This document shows positions 1 to 11,611 of a stretch of DNA of 64,000 bases, one piece after another (position 1 is the first letter of the stretch; every line of letters starts with the position of its first letter). Under the pieces are notes generated by a model, which was not told the DNA's origin, did not search any database, and worked only from the letters and a program-made list of their open reading frames with translations. Both the position numbers and the translations under genes were made by a program. The stretch comes from Prinia subflava (taxonomy: Eukaryota; Chordata; Aves; Passeriformes; Cisticolidae), in contig NC_086254.1 in the NCBI RefSeq assembly GCF_021018805.1, positions 682,001-746,000 of the forward strand. Direction: 5' to 3'.

Positions 1-834
1 GCTTTCACTTGATGGAGGCACAGAAAAAAATTCTCTAACAGTTCAGAAACATTCTACCACAAATTCAGCCTGGCTGCAGCCTGCAAGCACCCCAGGGGCC
101 TGTTTCCCTTCTCTTGTAATCTCACCCCTCTGCCAGCTTATCTTTGGGAAATGCCCACTTGTTCCCTGGATGTATTCCAGGGCATGTGCATGGCCAGACA
201 TCCTCTATTGACTGTCACTCATTCCAGCTCTGTGGGTTCAGTCTCCTGACCACAGATCTCTGCTCAGCTCCACTTGAGAGCCTCCTGATCTGTCACCTTT
301 TCAGTACTGAAATCTTCAGTTCAAGATGGATCTGTGCCCACCATCATAAATAATTCAACTGCAACTAGAAGCAGCACCAGATAGTACACTAGGAAGCTGG
401 GAGATTGAGGTTTAAAGTCCTTTAAACTCCTTAAACAGGGAACAGCTTCCTATTACATGTTTTCTGGGTGAGGAAAAGAGAAGGCACACCTTGGAAAGCT
501 CCAGCTCAGCCTCTGTATACACTCAAGAGAGGGATGAAAATTTAGAAACAGTCTCCAAGATCAACCTTTTCTAGCAGCCAACTCTAAATGAGGTTCCTAC
601 TCTGAATCTGGATTTTAATGGCTCACCTTCAAGTTACACTTAAATCCTGCACCAATACTGAACAGTGTGGTTTACATGGGACATTGCCAACACTACACTC
701 ATACTGTATGTCCATTTTCTAAGAGATCTGTTTGGGGCAAATGGTTTCTTCAACACTACCAAAGTTCCTGTGCTGGGTGACTACAGCCCTTTTGAGTCAT
801 TGCTTCATGTGTTCCCCAAGACAGCTTCTACTTT

Positions 835-1215
835 CATAGAATCACAGGATCATTTGGGTTGGGAGGGACCTTGATGGTTAGCTGGTTCTGCCCCCTGCCA
901 TGGGCAGGGACACTTTCTGCTATCCCAGGTTGCTCCAAGTCCCATCCAGTCCAGCCTTGGGCACTTCCAGGGATCCAGGGGCAGCCACAGCTTCCCTGGG
1001 CACCCTGTGCCAGGGCCTCAGCACCCTCATAGGGAAGAACTTTCTCTTAATATCTAATCTAAACCTGTCTTTTGGATTGAATCCATTCCCCCTTGTCGTG
1101 TCACTCCAGGCCCTTGTAAATAGTCTCTCTCCATTTTCTTTGTTGGCTTCTTCAGGTACTGGATGGCCACGATCAGGTAACCCTGGAAATTTTTTCTTCC
1201 AGGCCTTCCTGAGCA
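835..1215 (-). repeat. CR1 LINE 3' fragment
   Basis: Reads on the plus strand as the reverse complement of a CR1 3' end. It starts with CATAGAATCACAGG (the octamer tail), then GGGTTGGGAGGGACC, GCCATGGGCAGGGACAC and CAGGGATCCAGGGGCAGCCACAG, and continues to the region around position 1200. Truncated, as most bird CR1 copies are. Confidence 0.9.
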
Positions 1216-3073
1216 GTATCTGTGTGCCATATGAAAATGTGGGGTTCTTTCCTCTGTAGGAGCCATTCATCTCAGTGTTTCAGTGCCATTTCCCATTAAC
1301 GGTTTGTGTCAGAGTCACACTTTTTGGTACGTAGGCACCCATTTTTGTTGTGCTGCAGTCAGGCCAAGTGGCTCCACTATTGCTTGATTCTGAGGCAGTT
1401 CTTGCACATTATTTATTGCTAAGTTGAGTGTGTGTACTCGAGTACGAGCTGTTCCAAGAGGCAGAAACTGCTTCTTTGAACTGCCATGTATTGTGCTATC
1501 TGACCAGTTTATTCACATGTAATTTAAGTCCCCATTATCATTTGGTTCGACTTTCCCACTTCTTTGATCTCTGTCAACATTATGCACTCAACATCCTTTT
1601 GTTGATGCAGGAGCTGGGAGTATAGAAGACTACTAAGGTATTTACTTTGATATGGGTTGGGAGTGTAAACTTCTGCAAGCACTGAAGGAGGTGATTCCAA
1701 TTCCAACCGCTTGAGCCTTGCAAGACTGGGAACACTCTACATTGACCAGGGTGATCCCATAGGGTTCACTGCAGCAATTCCAAGGGATAATTATCACTGC
1801 TGTTCTGAACGCCACACTCCTCCTCTAACTGGATCTGTGATTGATTTTCTACTTCTGAATGGTACATGTCACCTTCACTTCTCACTCAATCCATCCTAAA
1901 TAGATCAATTTGAATGCTTTTTAAATAATTTACTTTTTGCAGGGGGAGAGGAAGAAGGATAATCCTTGGTTTGGGGATTGAGAGCCTTTAGGAAGCTTTT
2001 TCTGTTGTTTTTTTCAAGTTTGTTTTTATTTTCTTTAAGGTGTTCCCCTGCAGTGATAAGTTAAAACAATGCACTTTGTGGGTAAGAGAAAGTTGACTTT
2101 CTCCTACAATCCCCTCATTACGAAACTGCTGAGTTTGTACAGAAATGGAATCAAGTATTGTGAGACTTGCAATGAAATAACAGATGTTGGGAAAATTAGT
2201 TCTACACTGCCTGCTCAGTGAGACTGTGCCACTGTTCCACACATGCACTGGAATTTTCTATGTGTCAGCATGTGAAGGGATTGCGATTGCTGATCACTTT
2301 TCCTTTCCTGTAGTAATGTGAGGTTATCCATCTCTTTTGAAACATCATTAATACGGATTCTTCCCAAACTTCTAACACTTTTTCTCAAATACCCTAGAAC
2401 TAGAGACTGTACCAACCCCTGCCACACTGCACAGACTAAAGGAATCCTCCTTTCCCCTGTGCAGAAGATGGGGGTTATACACACTCAAATAAAGAGATAT
2501 TAATGCTCAGTTTTAATCATGTATCCTTGAATCTTCATCATCCTTGAACAAGATGTAAGTGATGAATTATATCTTAAATAAAAAGGGTTTTTTTCTTCCA
2601 CAATTAGATTTGCACATGTTGTAATTCAAATTAGAAAAATCTTCTTTCAAGTCTCTCCAGTGACTCTCTTTTTCTTTCCAAGACATTCCTTATTTTCCTA
2701 TTTACCTTCAAACCAAAATCAACTCTCTCCAGTACCAAGTGGAGAATGAGGCATGGGCAAGAAGGAAACCGAGACTTATTCCTCAAAAGTCAGCCAAGAG
2801 AGCAGCAAAAGTGTCAAAAAAAGAAGCTGAAAAATCTCTATAGCAATCCTGTGAAAGGGAGCTCATCTGTGAACAGCCAAAGGAACTGCAGTTCCAGGGG
2901 CATGTTGAATCCTGAGCTGCTCATGGATTGTCCATTGTTGGTAAGTTCCAAATATGTTCCTTCCAAGATGCTTGTCCAAAAGCTTTAGTTCCTCCATCTG
3001 TTATAAAGGGGCAGTTTTTGACTGTCATGGGACTTCTAACAGCAGTTCAGGCTCCTGCAGTGGCCCAGCAGAG

Positions 3074-3300
3074 ATCATAGAATCCCAGACTGGTTTGGGT
3101 TGGAAGGGATCTTAAAACTCATCCAGTTCACTCCCTGCCATGGCAGAGACACTTTCCACTGTCCCAGGCTGCTCCAAGCCCCATCCAGCCTGGCCTTGGG
3201 CACTGCCAGGGACCCAGAGGCAGCCACAGCTTCTCTGGGCAACCTGTGCCAGGGCCTCATCACCCTCATAGAGAAGGATTCGTTCCTGATTCAAACCTTC
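3074..3300 (-). repeat. CR1 LINE 3' fragment
   Basis: Same landmarks as the copy at 835: ATCATAGAATCCCAGACTGG tail, then the GTCCCAGGCTGCTCCAAGCC and CAGAGGCAGCCACAGCTTC blocks. It lies in the RNF43 intron. Confidence 0.9.
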
Positions 3301-6019
3301 AAACCTAAATTTCCAGTTTGGAAACTGCCAGTGAGTTCCCTAGGTGCTTCCCATGTCCAGCAAGAGTTAATGCTCAGAGCAGGTGCTCCCTGAACAAGCT
3401 GGAGCACTGCACAAGCCTGGAGACGATTTCTGCAAGAAGTCTGAGGTGTTGGTTTTTTGACCTATAAAGGCTTAAGTGGTTCTGCCTGCTTGAGAAATTC
3501 CTCTCCCTTTGCATCACACGGCAGCAGCAGTGTTGGAGTGCCAGAGGAACATGTTGGAGTTAAAGTGGCAGGGGTGGTGGCTCCCTGGTATCTTCCTGCT
3601 CACCCACTAAGCAACAATGGAAATACTGAGATTTCCCACGAAGCCGCTCACAGGGGCAAAGGCTGTGAGGGGGAATTCAACGCGGGGGCTCTTTTATTGT
3701 AGGTTAAGAGGATATTGCTAAAGTTGGCTTCTAAGATGTAACATACCACAATTCAAGTCCATTTCTGTATATGATCCTGGAAAATAGGGCATGGAGAAAC
3801 AAAAATAGGAAAACATTCTGCTAGAAGTACCTTTGGTGAGGCTCCATCACTTAAGTGCAGGGTTTTCTGTATTAAATTAAGAATGTGTTTCTAAAAATAT
3901 ATTGACCAGAGCACTATGAAGATAATTATAATAAAGAGAACCTGACGACTACAGGGCCAACTGTGTACCACTGATCCTTAAACAATCCTATTCTACCTCT
4001 GATGGAAGAGAGCACTGCTTTGGAAACAGGACTGCGCCATCCATGCCTTTCTTCCAAGCTAAGCTCTGTGGTTTGTGTTCTCCTGGACAGGCTGACTGCA
4101 CCTTACAGAGTCTGACATAACCAAGACCTATCCAAAAATGTTGTAAAAGCCCCACTTCCCGACTCAGTAACTTTAAATGTACCATGTTATGTCCCTAAAC
4201 TACATTTGAAGAAGCAATTGTGCAGGTACCCATGCACAGCCGTAAGTTTATTTATTAAACAGGAGTTCCAGTGACATCACAGTTAAGCACGTGACCTAAA
4301 GTTTTTGCAAGATTGGGATGTTGACAACCATGGGCAAAACGAGATGTCCCAATAAAGCCTGATTCTGCTGTGTTTAATATCCCACTATCTAAAAGCAAAC
4401 TGAACAGTATTTGTCCCACTAATTTCTTACTTATTTTGTACCTGAAGAGTTATGTCTCCATTCCTGTTTTCTCTTTCCAGAGGTAAGAACCCACTGCAGG
4501 ATCAGGACCCTAACAATTCTAAACATCATTTTATAGGCCAAGTTTCAATATTTAGCAGCAGAATTAGAAACCATAGCATGCGATCTGCAGGAGAGGTCAC
4601 AGCTACACTTGACTAAGCCCTCTCAGAGCACAGTGCCTGGCACCAGGCAAACATCCTGCTGCTGCAGGAGGCACAGCCTGACCCCCTGTCCCAGTGCTGG
4701 CAGCTTAAACCAGGACTTCCCGCACTGGATCCAGTGGGATGTGGAGCAGGAGCTCACCTGGGCACACAATGTGGCCGAGTCAAGGCCTGAAAACACATTC
4801 AGGGCAGGTCAGTGTCTGTGTGCCCAAACTCAACAGGCTGGATTAGAGTTTTCCCAGCCCTCTCATTTGGATGACTTTTAAAGGATGAAAATGGACACTA
4901 TTCACAGCTTTTTATTCCAAACACCTAGTTGGTGCTGCTGTGATGGCACAAAATTCCCACTTGGTATTGCTACACTTGGTTAGAAACGTCCACACATCCC
5001 TCAGGAGAGGTTATCATCTCCCATTTCCAAAAGGTCCTACTCTATACTTTGTGCTCAGTTGCAACACCACTGTCGCTTTTGTAAGGAATAAATATTGACT
5101 TTCCTGGACATTGCCTCACAACAGAAGAGGACCTTGGGTGCATTTGTCTCAGATTTTTTTTTAGCTTGACAATATAATTTTATAGCAGATAATTCATTCT
5201 AAGGAGTTCAAAAGACATGGAAAAGCAGGCTTTATTCACAAATTGTTCACTTTCAGACAGGTGACCATGTTCTAAAGCTGTCAATTGTCCTTCTCATCTT
5301 AAAAAAACTACACAAAAATTATTACTTTCATTTAAATTTCCAGACTACAAATTTAATTACGATTTCAACATATCCCATTTAGAAAGTCCTGGAAAAATCC
5401 AGGAGAAAATTAAGACTTAATATAAATGCAGGCTATTTTGTATTTTTTTTTTTTCTCAAGAATAAAGCACCCAGTTGCCAGGCAGATGAGCCACAGAATG
5501 AAGAGAATGCACACCAGGTCTCAGGAAACGTAGCTCCAAACTCAGTATGTACAGGAGATAGGTCTGTTCAGTGAAGAGCTCAGCTCTGGCTGTGCAGCCA
5601 CCTGCATTTCCTACCCAGGTGTGGAGATAGTCTCTCCTTAATAAAGGTCAGAGAACAGCATTAATTCATCTATAAAAATACCTGGTGGTGACACCACTGG
5701 AGTTCCTGTGTAGGTAACATTCACCCTTCAGGTCTAGCCAACAATAAGCACGGCTAGGGATTCTGGTGGGCACAGCCAGGGTGGGTTTCGGAGCTGAATC
5801 AGAACCCCGACCTCAGCAGAGCGTGTGGAAAACCTCATGAATTTCAGCGAAAAAAATACTAACCCTGTCTTCTATCAGATGTTTCACATCCCGACATGTG
5901 ATTTGACACAGTCAGCTTTATAACATCAATTAAGACACGAAATAATCTCCACGGAATCAGCCGACCACATCCACAGTTCAGCAGTAATAAGGCGCAGCCA
6001 CAGCTCGGCCCCGAAGGAA

Positions 6020-6700
6020 GCCTCAGCCCCTTGCACGATGCCGTCCCTTCGGCCCCTGTGACCAAACCCGCGGGGACAGCACAAGGAGCACGCACAAATC
6101 CGCAAATCCACAAATCCACGCCGGGACGCGGAACCCAAGGCACCGCTCGGGGAGCCGAGGCAGCCAGGAGGGAAAGGGAACAGGCTGGGGCGGGTGGCGA
6201 GGACGGCGGAGCGGAACCAGGCACCGCTGCTCTTACCTGGAGTAGTTTCCCTTCAGCCGGAGTCACCTCGGCGACGTTGGCGAACTCCCCTTCCAGGATG
6301 ATGGGCTCCACTTTGAGCGGGATGACCCTGATGATGGCTTTCTGCGCCGCCGCCCGCTCCGACTCCACGGCCGCCGCCAGCGCCAGCCCGGTGTGGCCCA
6401 GTCCTGCCTGCAGGGTCGCCATGAGCAGCCAAGGCCAGAGGACAGCCAGCTGCACCTGGGGGCCAGCACTCATGCTACCAGCAGCGGGCTCCGGCCGCTC
6501 ATACCGCTCGGGAACGCGTCCTCACCGCGGCGGGCCCGGCCGGCGGCACCGCTCCCGGGGCTCCGAGCCGGCTCCGGACAGACCCAGGGGCCGCAGAGCG
6601 GGGCTCGGTCACCGCCAGCGCGGCTCCCCGGCGACGCCGTCTCCCGCCATCGCCGCTCCTCTTGCCCCGTGCCACGTGCTCAGAGGCCGCCGGGAGCTCA
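6020..6700. promoter_or_regulatory. CpG island over RNF43 first coding exon
   Basis: CpG-dense block (many CGC, GCG and CCGG words) around the first coding exon and leader of RNF43, set in CpG-poor flanks. It is the proximal of two CpG islands at this gene end. No TATA box is visible at a sensible position. Confidence 0.7.
6237..6473 (-). CDS. RNF43: RNF43, first coding exon (partial gene)
   Basis: This exon encodes the N-terminal 79 residues of RNF43, a single-pass membrane E3 ubiquitin ligase that ubiquitinates Frizzled/LRP6 and is neutralised by R-spondin/LGR. The reading begins [20 protein letters not shown], a typical signal peptide with a hydrophobic core at residues 8-23. The segments [19 protein letters not shown] and TPAEGKLLQ that follow match the start of the RNF43 protease-associated-like ectodomain. 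The exon ends after codon 79 in phase 0 at a good donor (CTCCAG|GTAAGA; GT at 6236-6235). The frame stays open into the intron down to 5859, but that part is not family-like. The start ATG has A at -3. Compared with human RNF43, a few residues appear to be missing just after the IPLK segment. The RING domain and the rest of the gene lie beyond the left edge. I chose RNF43 over its paralogue ZNRF3 from the wording of the signal peptide and from linkage to MTMR4. Confidence 0.93.
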
Positions 6701-6723
6701 GAGGCATATTTTAAACAAACAAT
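6474..6723 (-). other. RNF43: RNF43 5' leader (UTR) with candidate 3' splice site
   Basis: GC-rich sequence directly upstream of the RNF43 start codon. On the minus strand a textbook acceptor (a T-rich tract ending TTTTCAG, AG at 6725-6724) precedes it. The exon carrying the ATG therefore probably starts at 6723 and has about 250 bases of leader. Human RNF43 also has a non-coding first exon before the exon with the ATG. The leader contains an upstream ATG (see 6609-6707). Alternatively transcription starts inside this GC-rich block and the acceptor is unused. Confidence 0.55.
6609..6707 (-). other. Upstream ORF in the RNF43 leader
   Basis: An ATG at 6707-6705 opens a 32-codon frame that ends with TGA at 6611-6609. 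It is in the same frame as the main RNF43 ATG, which lies 78 codons further on. A second ATG inside this frame (codon 20) has G at -3 and G at +4, a good initiation context. If the leader is transcribed, this uORF would be translated ahead of RNF43 and could reduce its translation. No protein family is recognisable. Confidence 0.4.
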
Positions 6724-7882
6724 CTGAAAACAAAAAAAATCCTAAATTGTGAGTCTCTTCTCTGGCAGGTAAATCCAGAAGGATCAGCGAAGCAGGCTGC
6801 AAGCAAGAAGTCAGTCTGGGTACGCAGGGAGCATTAGGAACTCCTCGGTACCACGGAGATGAGGCACGGGGAGGTCTCCCTGCGGATGTGGAGGCCTCCT
6901 GTCTCCTGGCCAAGAGTTAGGAAGATCCACAGGTTCAAAACATCCATCCCAAATACCCTCGAGAGCCACCTCACCTTCTTGCTAGCATTTCCCACAGCAT
7001 AGGCACAACCTTGAATGTTATCTGCACCAATTGGTATCCTTCCCAGAAATCAGGCAGGCGGTATTCCTTGAATTTATAGTGACAAGAAGGCTTGTTCCGT
7101 TCTCTTCCAAATGGAGTTGATCCCTTCTATCTTCCTCATGCCAGAAGTGCTTCATTCCAGTTTGGAATTCAGCTTTACTTTTCCCTTAGAAATCCATGCT
7201 CACAGTCTGACTCCGGGTAGAGTTCTCAAAGATAATTAATAAAACACAGAGCTCCTCTTCATGGCTGGAAGTTGCCAGGAAAATAAAAAGGCCCTCAGAC
7301 ACTGCCAAAGTTTAGACACGAAGCCCAACAGGTATCAGGCAGAAAGTTACGGCGTATCTGGTTTCTCTCGCACTATTTCTGTGCACGCCCGAGTTCCGGT
7401 ATGACCACTTCCAAGCACACGTTAAGAAGATCCCTACTCAAGGCCCCACAAAATAAAATATAAAGCTCTACGGTCTGCCCAAAGGTCACATGAAACGCAT
7501 CGATGAGTCTTCATAACTGGGAGAATTAAGACAGAAAGTCTTTTCGATTTAACTGAAGTTACAGTGATCGCACGGCTCTGGAGAGAAAAGGGGAAATACA
7601 AGAAAAAAAAGCTTTGCAAACCTGTTAGGCAGTGAGCCTGCTGGAGTCCGCAGGGGCCGGGTCGGGAGGGAATGCTGCTGTAAATCCCAGGAAAAAGTTA
7701 TTTCCAGTAGCTTAACAAAACCATGTGGCTCTGATGATGTTCGAGTTCGGTCTTAAAAAGAATAGAATTGGAATTTATGACAAAAAAAAAGTATTAGAAG
7801 AAAGAGGAAAACTCTCTCGCACACAGGCGCAGCAGGCAGGTAGGTGCAAGCGGAGCTCCACAGCCCGAAAGAGTATCCAGGG

Positions 7883-7893
7883 AGATCAAAGGG
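7883..7893 (+). promoter_or_regulatory. TCF/LEF consensus site
   Basis: The sequence AGATCAAAGGG is an exact match to the optimal TCF/LEF binding sequence used in Wnt reporters. It lies at the RNF43-proximal edge of the distal CpG island. RNF43 is an established negative-feedback target of beta-catenin/TCF, so the location fits, though occupancy cannot be judged from sequence. Confidence 0.5.
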
Positions 7894-7949
7894 AGAAAAT
7901 TACAGCAGACAGAGAGCTCCCGGGGCAGGCATGGCTGAAAGTGAAGTGT

Positions 7950-8620
7950 CCGCATGTAATCGCCCGACCTGCGCCAGCACCCCCGCGCGCTCCGGGAAGG
8001 CTTCCAAAGCGCGGCGTCCCCGCAGCGGAGGCGGGCACCGGCCGTGCCGGCAGCGAGCGCGGACGGCGAGCAGAGCTGGGACATGGGCAGCGACCCGGCG
8101 GCGGAGCCGCTGCCGGGGGCGCGGGCGGCGGGGCGGGGGCCGGAGCACAGCTCCGGCGGCGGCGGAAGGACCCGGCGGGCGGGCGGCCGAGCCCCGGGCC
8201 GGCCGGGCGCTTGTACCTGCGGACACGGGCGGGTGGAGCAGCCGAGCCGCCGCCCTCGGCCGGGCCGCGGGCTCCCCCTCCCGCCTCGCCGCCCGTCTGC
8301 AGCGCCGGGGCCCGCGGGGGCGGGGGACACCCGGCCGGGCCCGGACCGCCGAGGTTCCGGGCCGGTCGTGCTGCCCCGCGGGGCGCTGCCCATCGCCCCC
8401 GCGCTCGGACTCGGGGAGGTTCCAGGTCGGGTTGATGTCAAAGGTCTGGAATTCCGCCGCTCGGGCTCCGCGGGGAGATGGAGGATGCTGCGGGCCGGAG
8501 CCGCGGGCTCGGGCCGGAGCGGGGATGCGGAAGGGCGCCGGGGAACCCACCGGGAGCACCGCGGGCCGGGACCTGCAGCGGGCTGGGGGTCGCGCCTGCT
8601 GCTTCTGGAAAGGAGCTCCA
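7950..8620. promoter_or_regulatory. Distal CpG island, likely RNF43 promoter and non-coding first exon
   Basis: About 650 bases of extreme GC and CpG content, 1.5 kb upstream of the RNF43 ATG exon. Long open frames run through it in several frames on both strands, as expected from GC richness, and none resembles a known protein. On the minus strand a good donor (CCGCAG|GTACAAG, GT at 8216-8215) could splice to the acceptor at 6724-6725, making this the non-coding exon 1 and main promoter of RNF43. A divergent plus-strand transcript is also possible: a plus-strand donor-like GGCAG|GTAGGT lies near 7836. Confidence 0.6.
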
Positions 8621-8889
8621 GGAAAGAGAACTGGTCAACGAGTGGGGTTGTGACACCCCTGGAGTCACTCACGGAAATGAATAAATGATGAAAACGAGGA
8701 GTCGGTCCCCTCTTATGTAAACTTGTCGCTGTGCTGAGGGTAATTTGTCGTGACAGCCACAACTACTGAAACATGAAGCATGTTTTCAACTATGAAACTC
8801 GATCATCTGCAATTTAGAACACAGAGAAAATGCAAATCAACACCCATTTCTGTTTAAAAACTTACAGCAGATTCAGTATAAAGTATCAA

Positions 8890-9150
8890 GTTATCTATTT
8901 AAATATTCATATACTTACCTAAATATCAATACACCTATGAAATATTAATATACCTACAACTATATACATATATGTATATGTAAATCTAACTATGCACACA
9001 TATAACTACAAAATTATACACATATATCAACATAACTATATATAAAAATATAACTATCCTATAACCATAGGCATATATAACTGTAGCTATATACACATAT
9101 ATAAATATAGCTGTGCACACATATAAATATAACTATATACATAGGGAGCC
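8890..9150. repeat. AT-rich degenerate tandem repeat
   Basis: About 250 bases of imperfect repeats of a roughly 20-25 base unit built from words such as ACATATATAAATATAACTATA. Many units alternate CACACATATA with AACTATATA. It lies just beyond the distal CpG island and contains no coding signal. Confidence 0.8.
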
Positions 9151-10792
9151 CAACTGGCAGCTGCTGCACATTTTCACATTCTCTCTCTTGTTCCTTCCTT
9201 TCCAAAGCACCCCCACTTGAAAGGCACATCTGCCAGCAGATGGAGATCTAGGAAGAAGCGGGAATGCTGAATAAATCTGGGGCCTTGTATGTGTCCCCTG
9301 GCACACACATGGCGGTTGTGCTCCTATCAGAGACTAAAAAAAACAGCTCCAACTTGAGAATTTGAGGCCTGCAATCTGCAGTTGAAAGAACAGGAATCCT
9401 TCTGTTCTTCAAACTTTAAATATAAAGCAACAACAAAGCAAATTATCAGCCAAGTGCTCCCGTGCTCCCATGCTCCAAAATCTTTTCCTTCCCTTCCATG
9501 GGTACCCACTGCCCACTGCTAATTACTCTAAAGCCTGGCAGTACCTGCAGGAATGTCCCACTTGTGACACACACACCTTCCCCAATGCATGAAGGGCTTG
9601 ACTGCCTCAGCATTGCCAAGGCTGGTGCCAAGACGGTATAGAAAACTTGAGGTGTGTCAGACTCCTTTTTTTTTGTAAATTACCTTAATTCGGGGCAATA
9701 TGGAGGTATTTCCAATGTCTGGTCAAGAAAGTGAACGCACACCCTTAGGTCCCCACAGCAGCCGTGGGAATGCCACCCAGGAGAGCCTTAATCTCTCAGC
9801 AGAGACATTCACATCTGAGGCAACTGCTGCCCTTGTTCTTTCTCTGTACTGACAAAGACACTTCATTCCTTCCTTAAAGATTTCTAACTGATGGGCATTA
9901 TGAGCTGAATTATTACCTAGCACCATTATCTGGAATCTACAAACTCCCCTTTGAAGTGAGCAACAGCTCTTCCAACTCCACCACCAGCTCCTGGATGCAC
10001 AGCTGGGAGGGAAGAGCTTCCTACAAGGTTGAAAGTGGCACCAACTTTGGCTCTAAAATGTATCTAGAGGGCTCCTGGAGTCCTGTTATTTCTCACTAAT
10101 CTGTGGACATTTAGGTTTCTCTTTTCATTGCTAGATTAGAGAATTGTTTGGCCTCAGATGTTCTGCTGCTAGTTTTTCTCATGTGTTCCAGCATAGATAT
10201 TGGCAGGTTGCTACAACATTTATTTTGTGATTTGAGATTAAATATTTGGACTTCTGCATCAACTTCATCAGTTTGGTGGGGGCTTTCCCAGTTACTTCCG
10301 AAGTCATCTCATTACTCAGGGTTTCCTTTAGAGCACTGTCACCCTCAGCAAACACATCTGTGGACATCAGCTCCAAACTGTGACATCCAGATTTCTGACA
10401 ACTCCTAGAACTTCATGTTTTAATTACTAATTTAATTAATACATTTTCCATGGAAGAGGAATTAGTGTAAGCATCTCTGCAGAACTGTTTTGGTAAGAAC
10501 ACTGAGAGGCTGTACAACTGTAGTATTTGAACTGTAATATTTGAGGATTCACACTGCCACTAATAACTAAACTATTCCTATCTCTCCTTTCTTTACAAGT
10601 CTTAAAGTAGTTTTCTTGGCAATCTCTAAAAAAAAGTCAAATCTCATTTTCACCAAGGGAGAGGAAATTGTTCCCACTAGGTTTTCCAGCTGAATCTGTC
10701 CCTTCTAGGGATTCAGTCAGATGCCGAGTTCCTGAATATTCCCAGATCACACTAATGTTGTCCTTAAAAAAACGAAAATGAAAACGAAAACA

Positions 10793-11209
10793 GAAGGAAG
10801 GAGGGAAGGAGGGAAGGAGGGAAGGAGGGAAGGAGGGAAGGAGGGAAGGAGGGAAGGAGGGAAGGAGGGAAGGAGGGAAGGAGGGAGGGAAGGAAGGAAG
10901 GAAGGAAGGAAGGAAGGAAGGAAGGAAGGAAGGAAGGAAGGAAGGAAGGAAGGAAGGAAGGAAGGAAGGAAGGAAGGAAGGAAGGAAGGAAGGAAGGAAG
11001 GAAGGAAGGAAGGAAGGAAGGAAGGAAGGAAGGAAGGAAGGAAGGAAGGAAGGAAGGAAGGAAGGAAGGAAGGAAGGAAGGAAGGAAGGAAGGAAGGAAG
11101 GAAGGAAGGAAGGAAGGAAGGAAGGAAGGAAGGAAGGAAGGAAGGAAGGAAGGAAGGAAGGAAGGAAGGAAGGAAGGAAGGAAGGAAGGAAGGAAGGAAG
11201 GAAGGAAGG
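10793..11209 (+). repeat. GGAA microsatellite (417 bp)
   Basis: A pure purine tract on the plus strand. The first about 95 bases are repeats of the octamer GGAAGGAG. From about 10887 the array is an uninterrupted tetramer GGAA run of about 80 copies. It is preceded by an A-rich stretch (10765-10792, AAAACGAAAATGAAAACG), possibly the decayed tail of a retroposon from which the array grew. The repetitive KEGR and LPSF reading frames in it are artefacts. Confidence 0.98.
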
Positions 11210-11469
11210 CCAAAGATCACTCAATATTTCCCTGTAACCACTTCAGCATAAAATAATTATTATTCTTCTCCAACCCAAAAGGGCATCTAAGCTGGGGTGA
11301 ACACAGTCTGGATGTGTTACATAATACATTTGTAACTCAGGACTGAGGGTGCCAGATTGAAACTGAAGCTCTTACAAAATTAAGCAAAACAAAGTCAGAA
11401 AAGTAGAATACACAGAGTTAGAGTACATGTTCTCACAGTCTGGACTTTGCCCTCAGCCATCAAACTGGC

Positions 11470-11611
11470 CAGAAGAAATAAGCCAGAATCCCAGAATGGG
11501 TCAGGCTGAAAGGGACCAGAGAGGGTCAGTGGTGCCATGTCCCTGCTCAGGCAGGGCCATCCCAGAGCACAGGGCACAGGATTGTGTCCAGAGGGCTCTG
11601 CAATATCCCCT
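11470..11611 (-). repeat. CR1-like 3' fragment, left arm of inverted pair
   Basis: Begins with CCCAGAATGGGTCAGGCTGA, a CR1-type tail in reverse orientation. It continues through GCTCAGGCAGGGCCATCCCAG and the TGTCCAGAGGGCTCTGCAATATC block, which corresponds to the CR1 motif around 'GTCCAG..GGCTTTTGAATATC'. It is paired head to head with the copy at 11795-11955. Confidence 0.75.

Larger units (their letters stand above)
1..6236 (-). other. RNF43: RNF43 first coding intron (partial)
   Basis: All sequence between the left edge and the first coding exon should be intronic to RNF43. I recognise no further RNF43 exon in it. It holds two CR1 fragments (835-1215 and 3074-3300) and otherwise AT-moderate unique DNA, including A/T-rich runs near 5140-5450. 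Confidence 0.75.

Noticed and set aside
5859..6236. Extension of the RNF43 frame beyond residue 79
   Set aside because: A consensus donor follows codon 79 and the extension does not resemble the family, so it is intron.
7794..8762. Several 200-320 codon frames on both strands of the distal CpG island
   Set aside because: Overlapping open frames on both strands are expected in GC-extreme DNA. The peptides are Pro/Arg/Gly/Ala-rich without known domains.
10637..11251. Long frames of repeated LPSF/PSFL and KEGR residues on both strands
   Set aside because: They are translations of the GGAA microsatellite and carry no other protein features.
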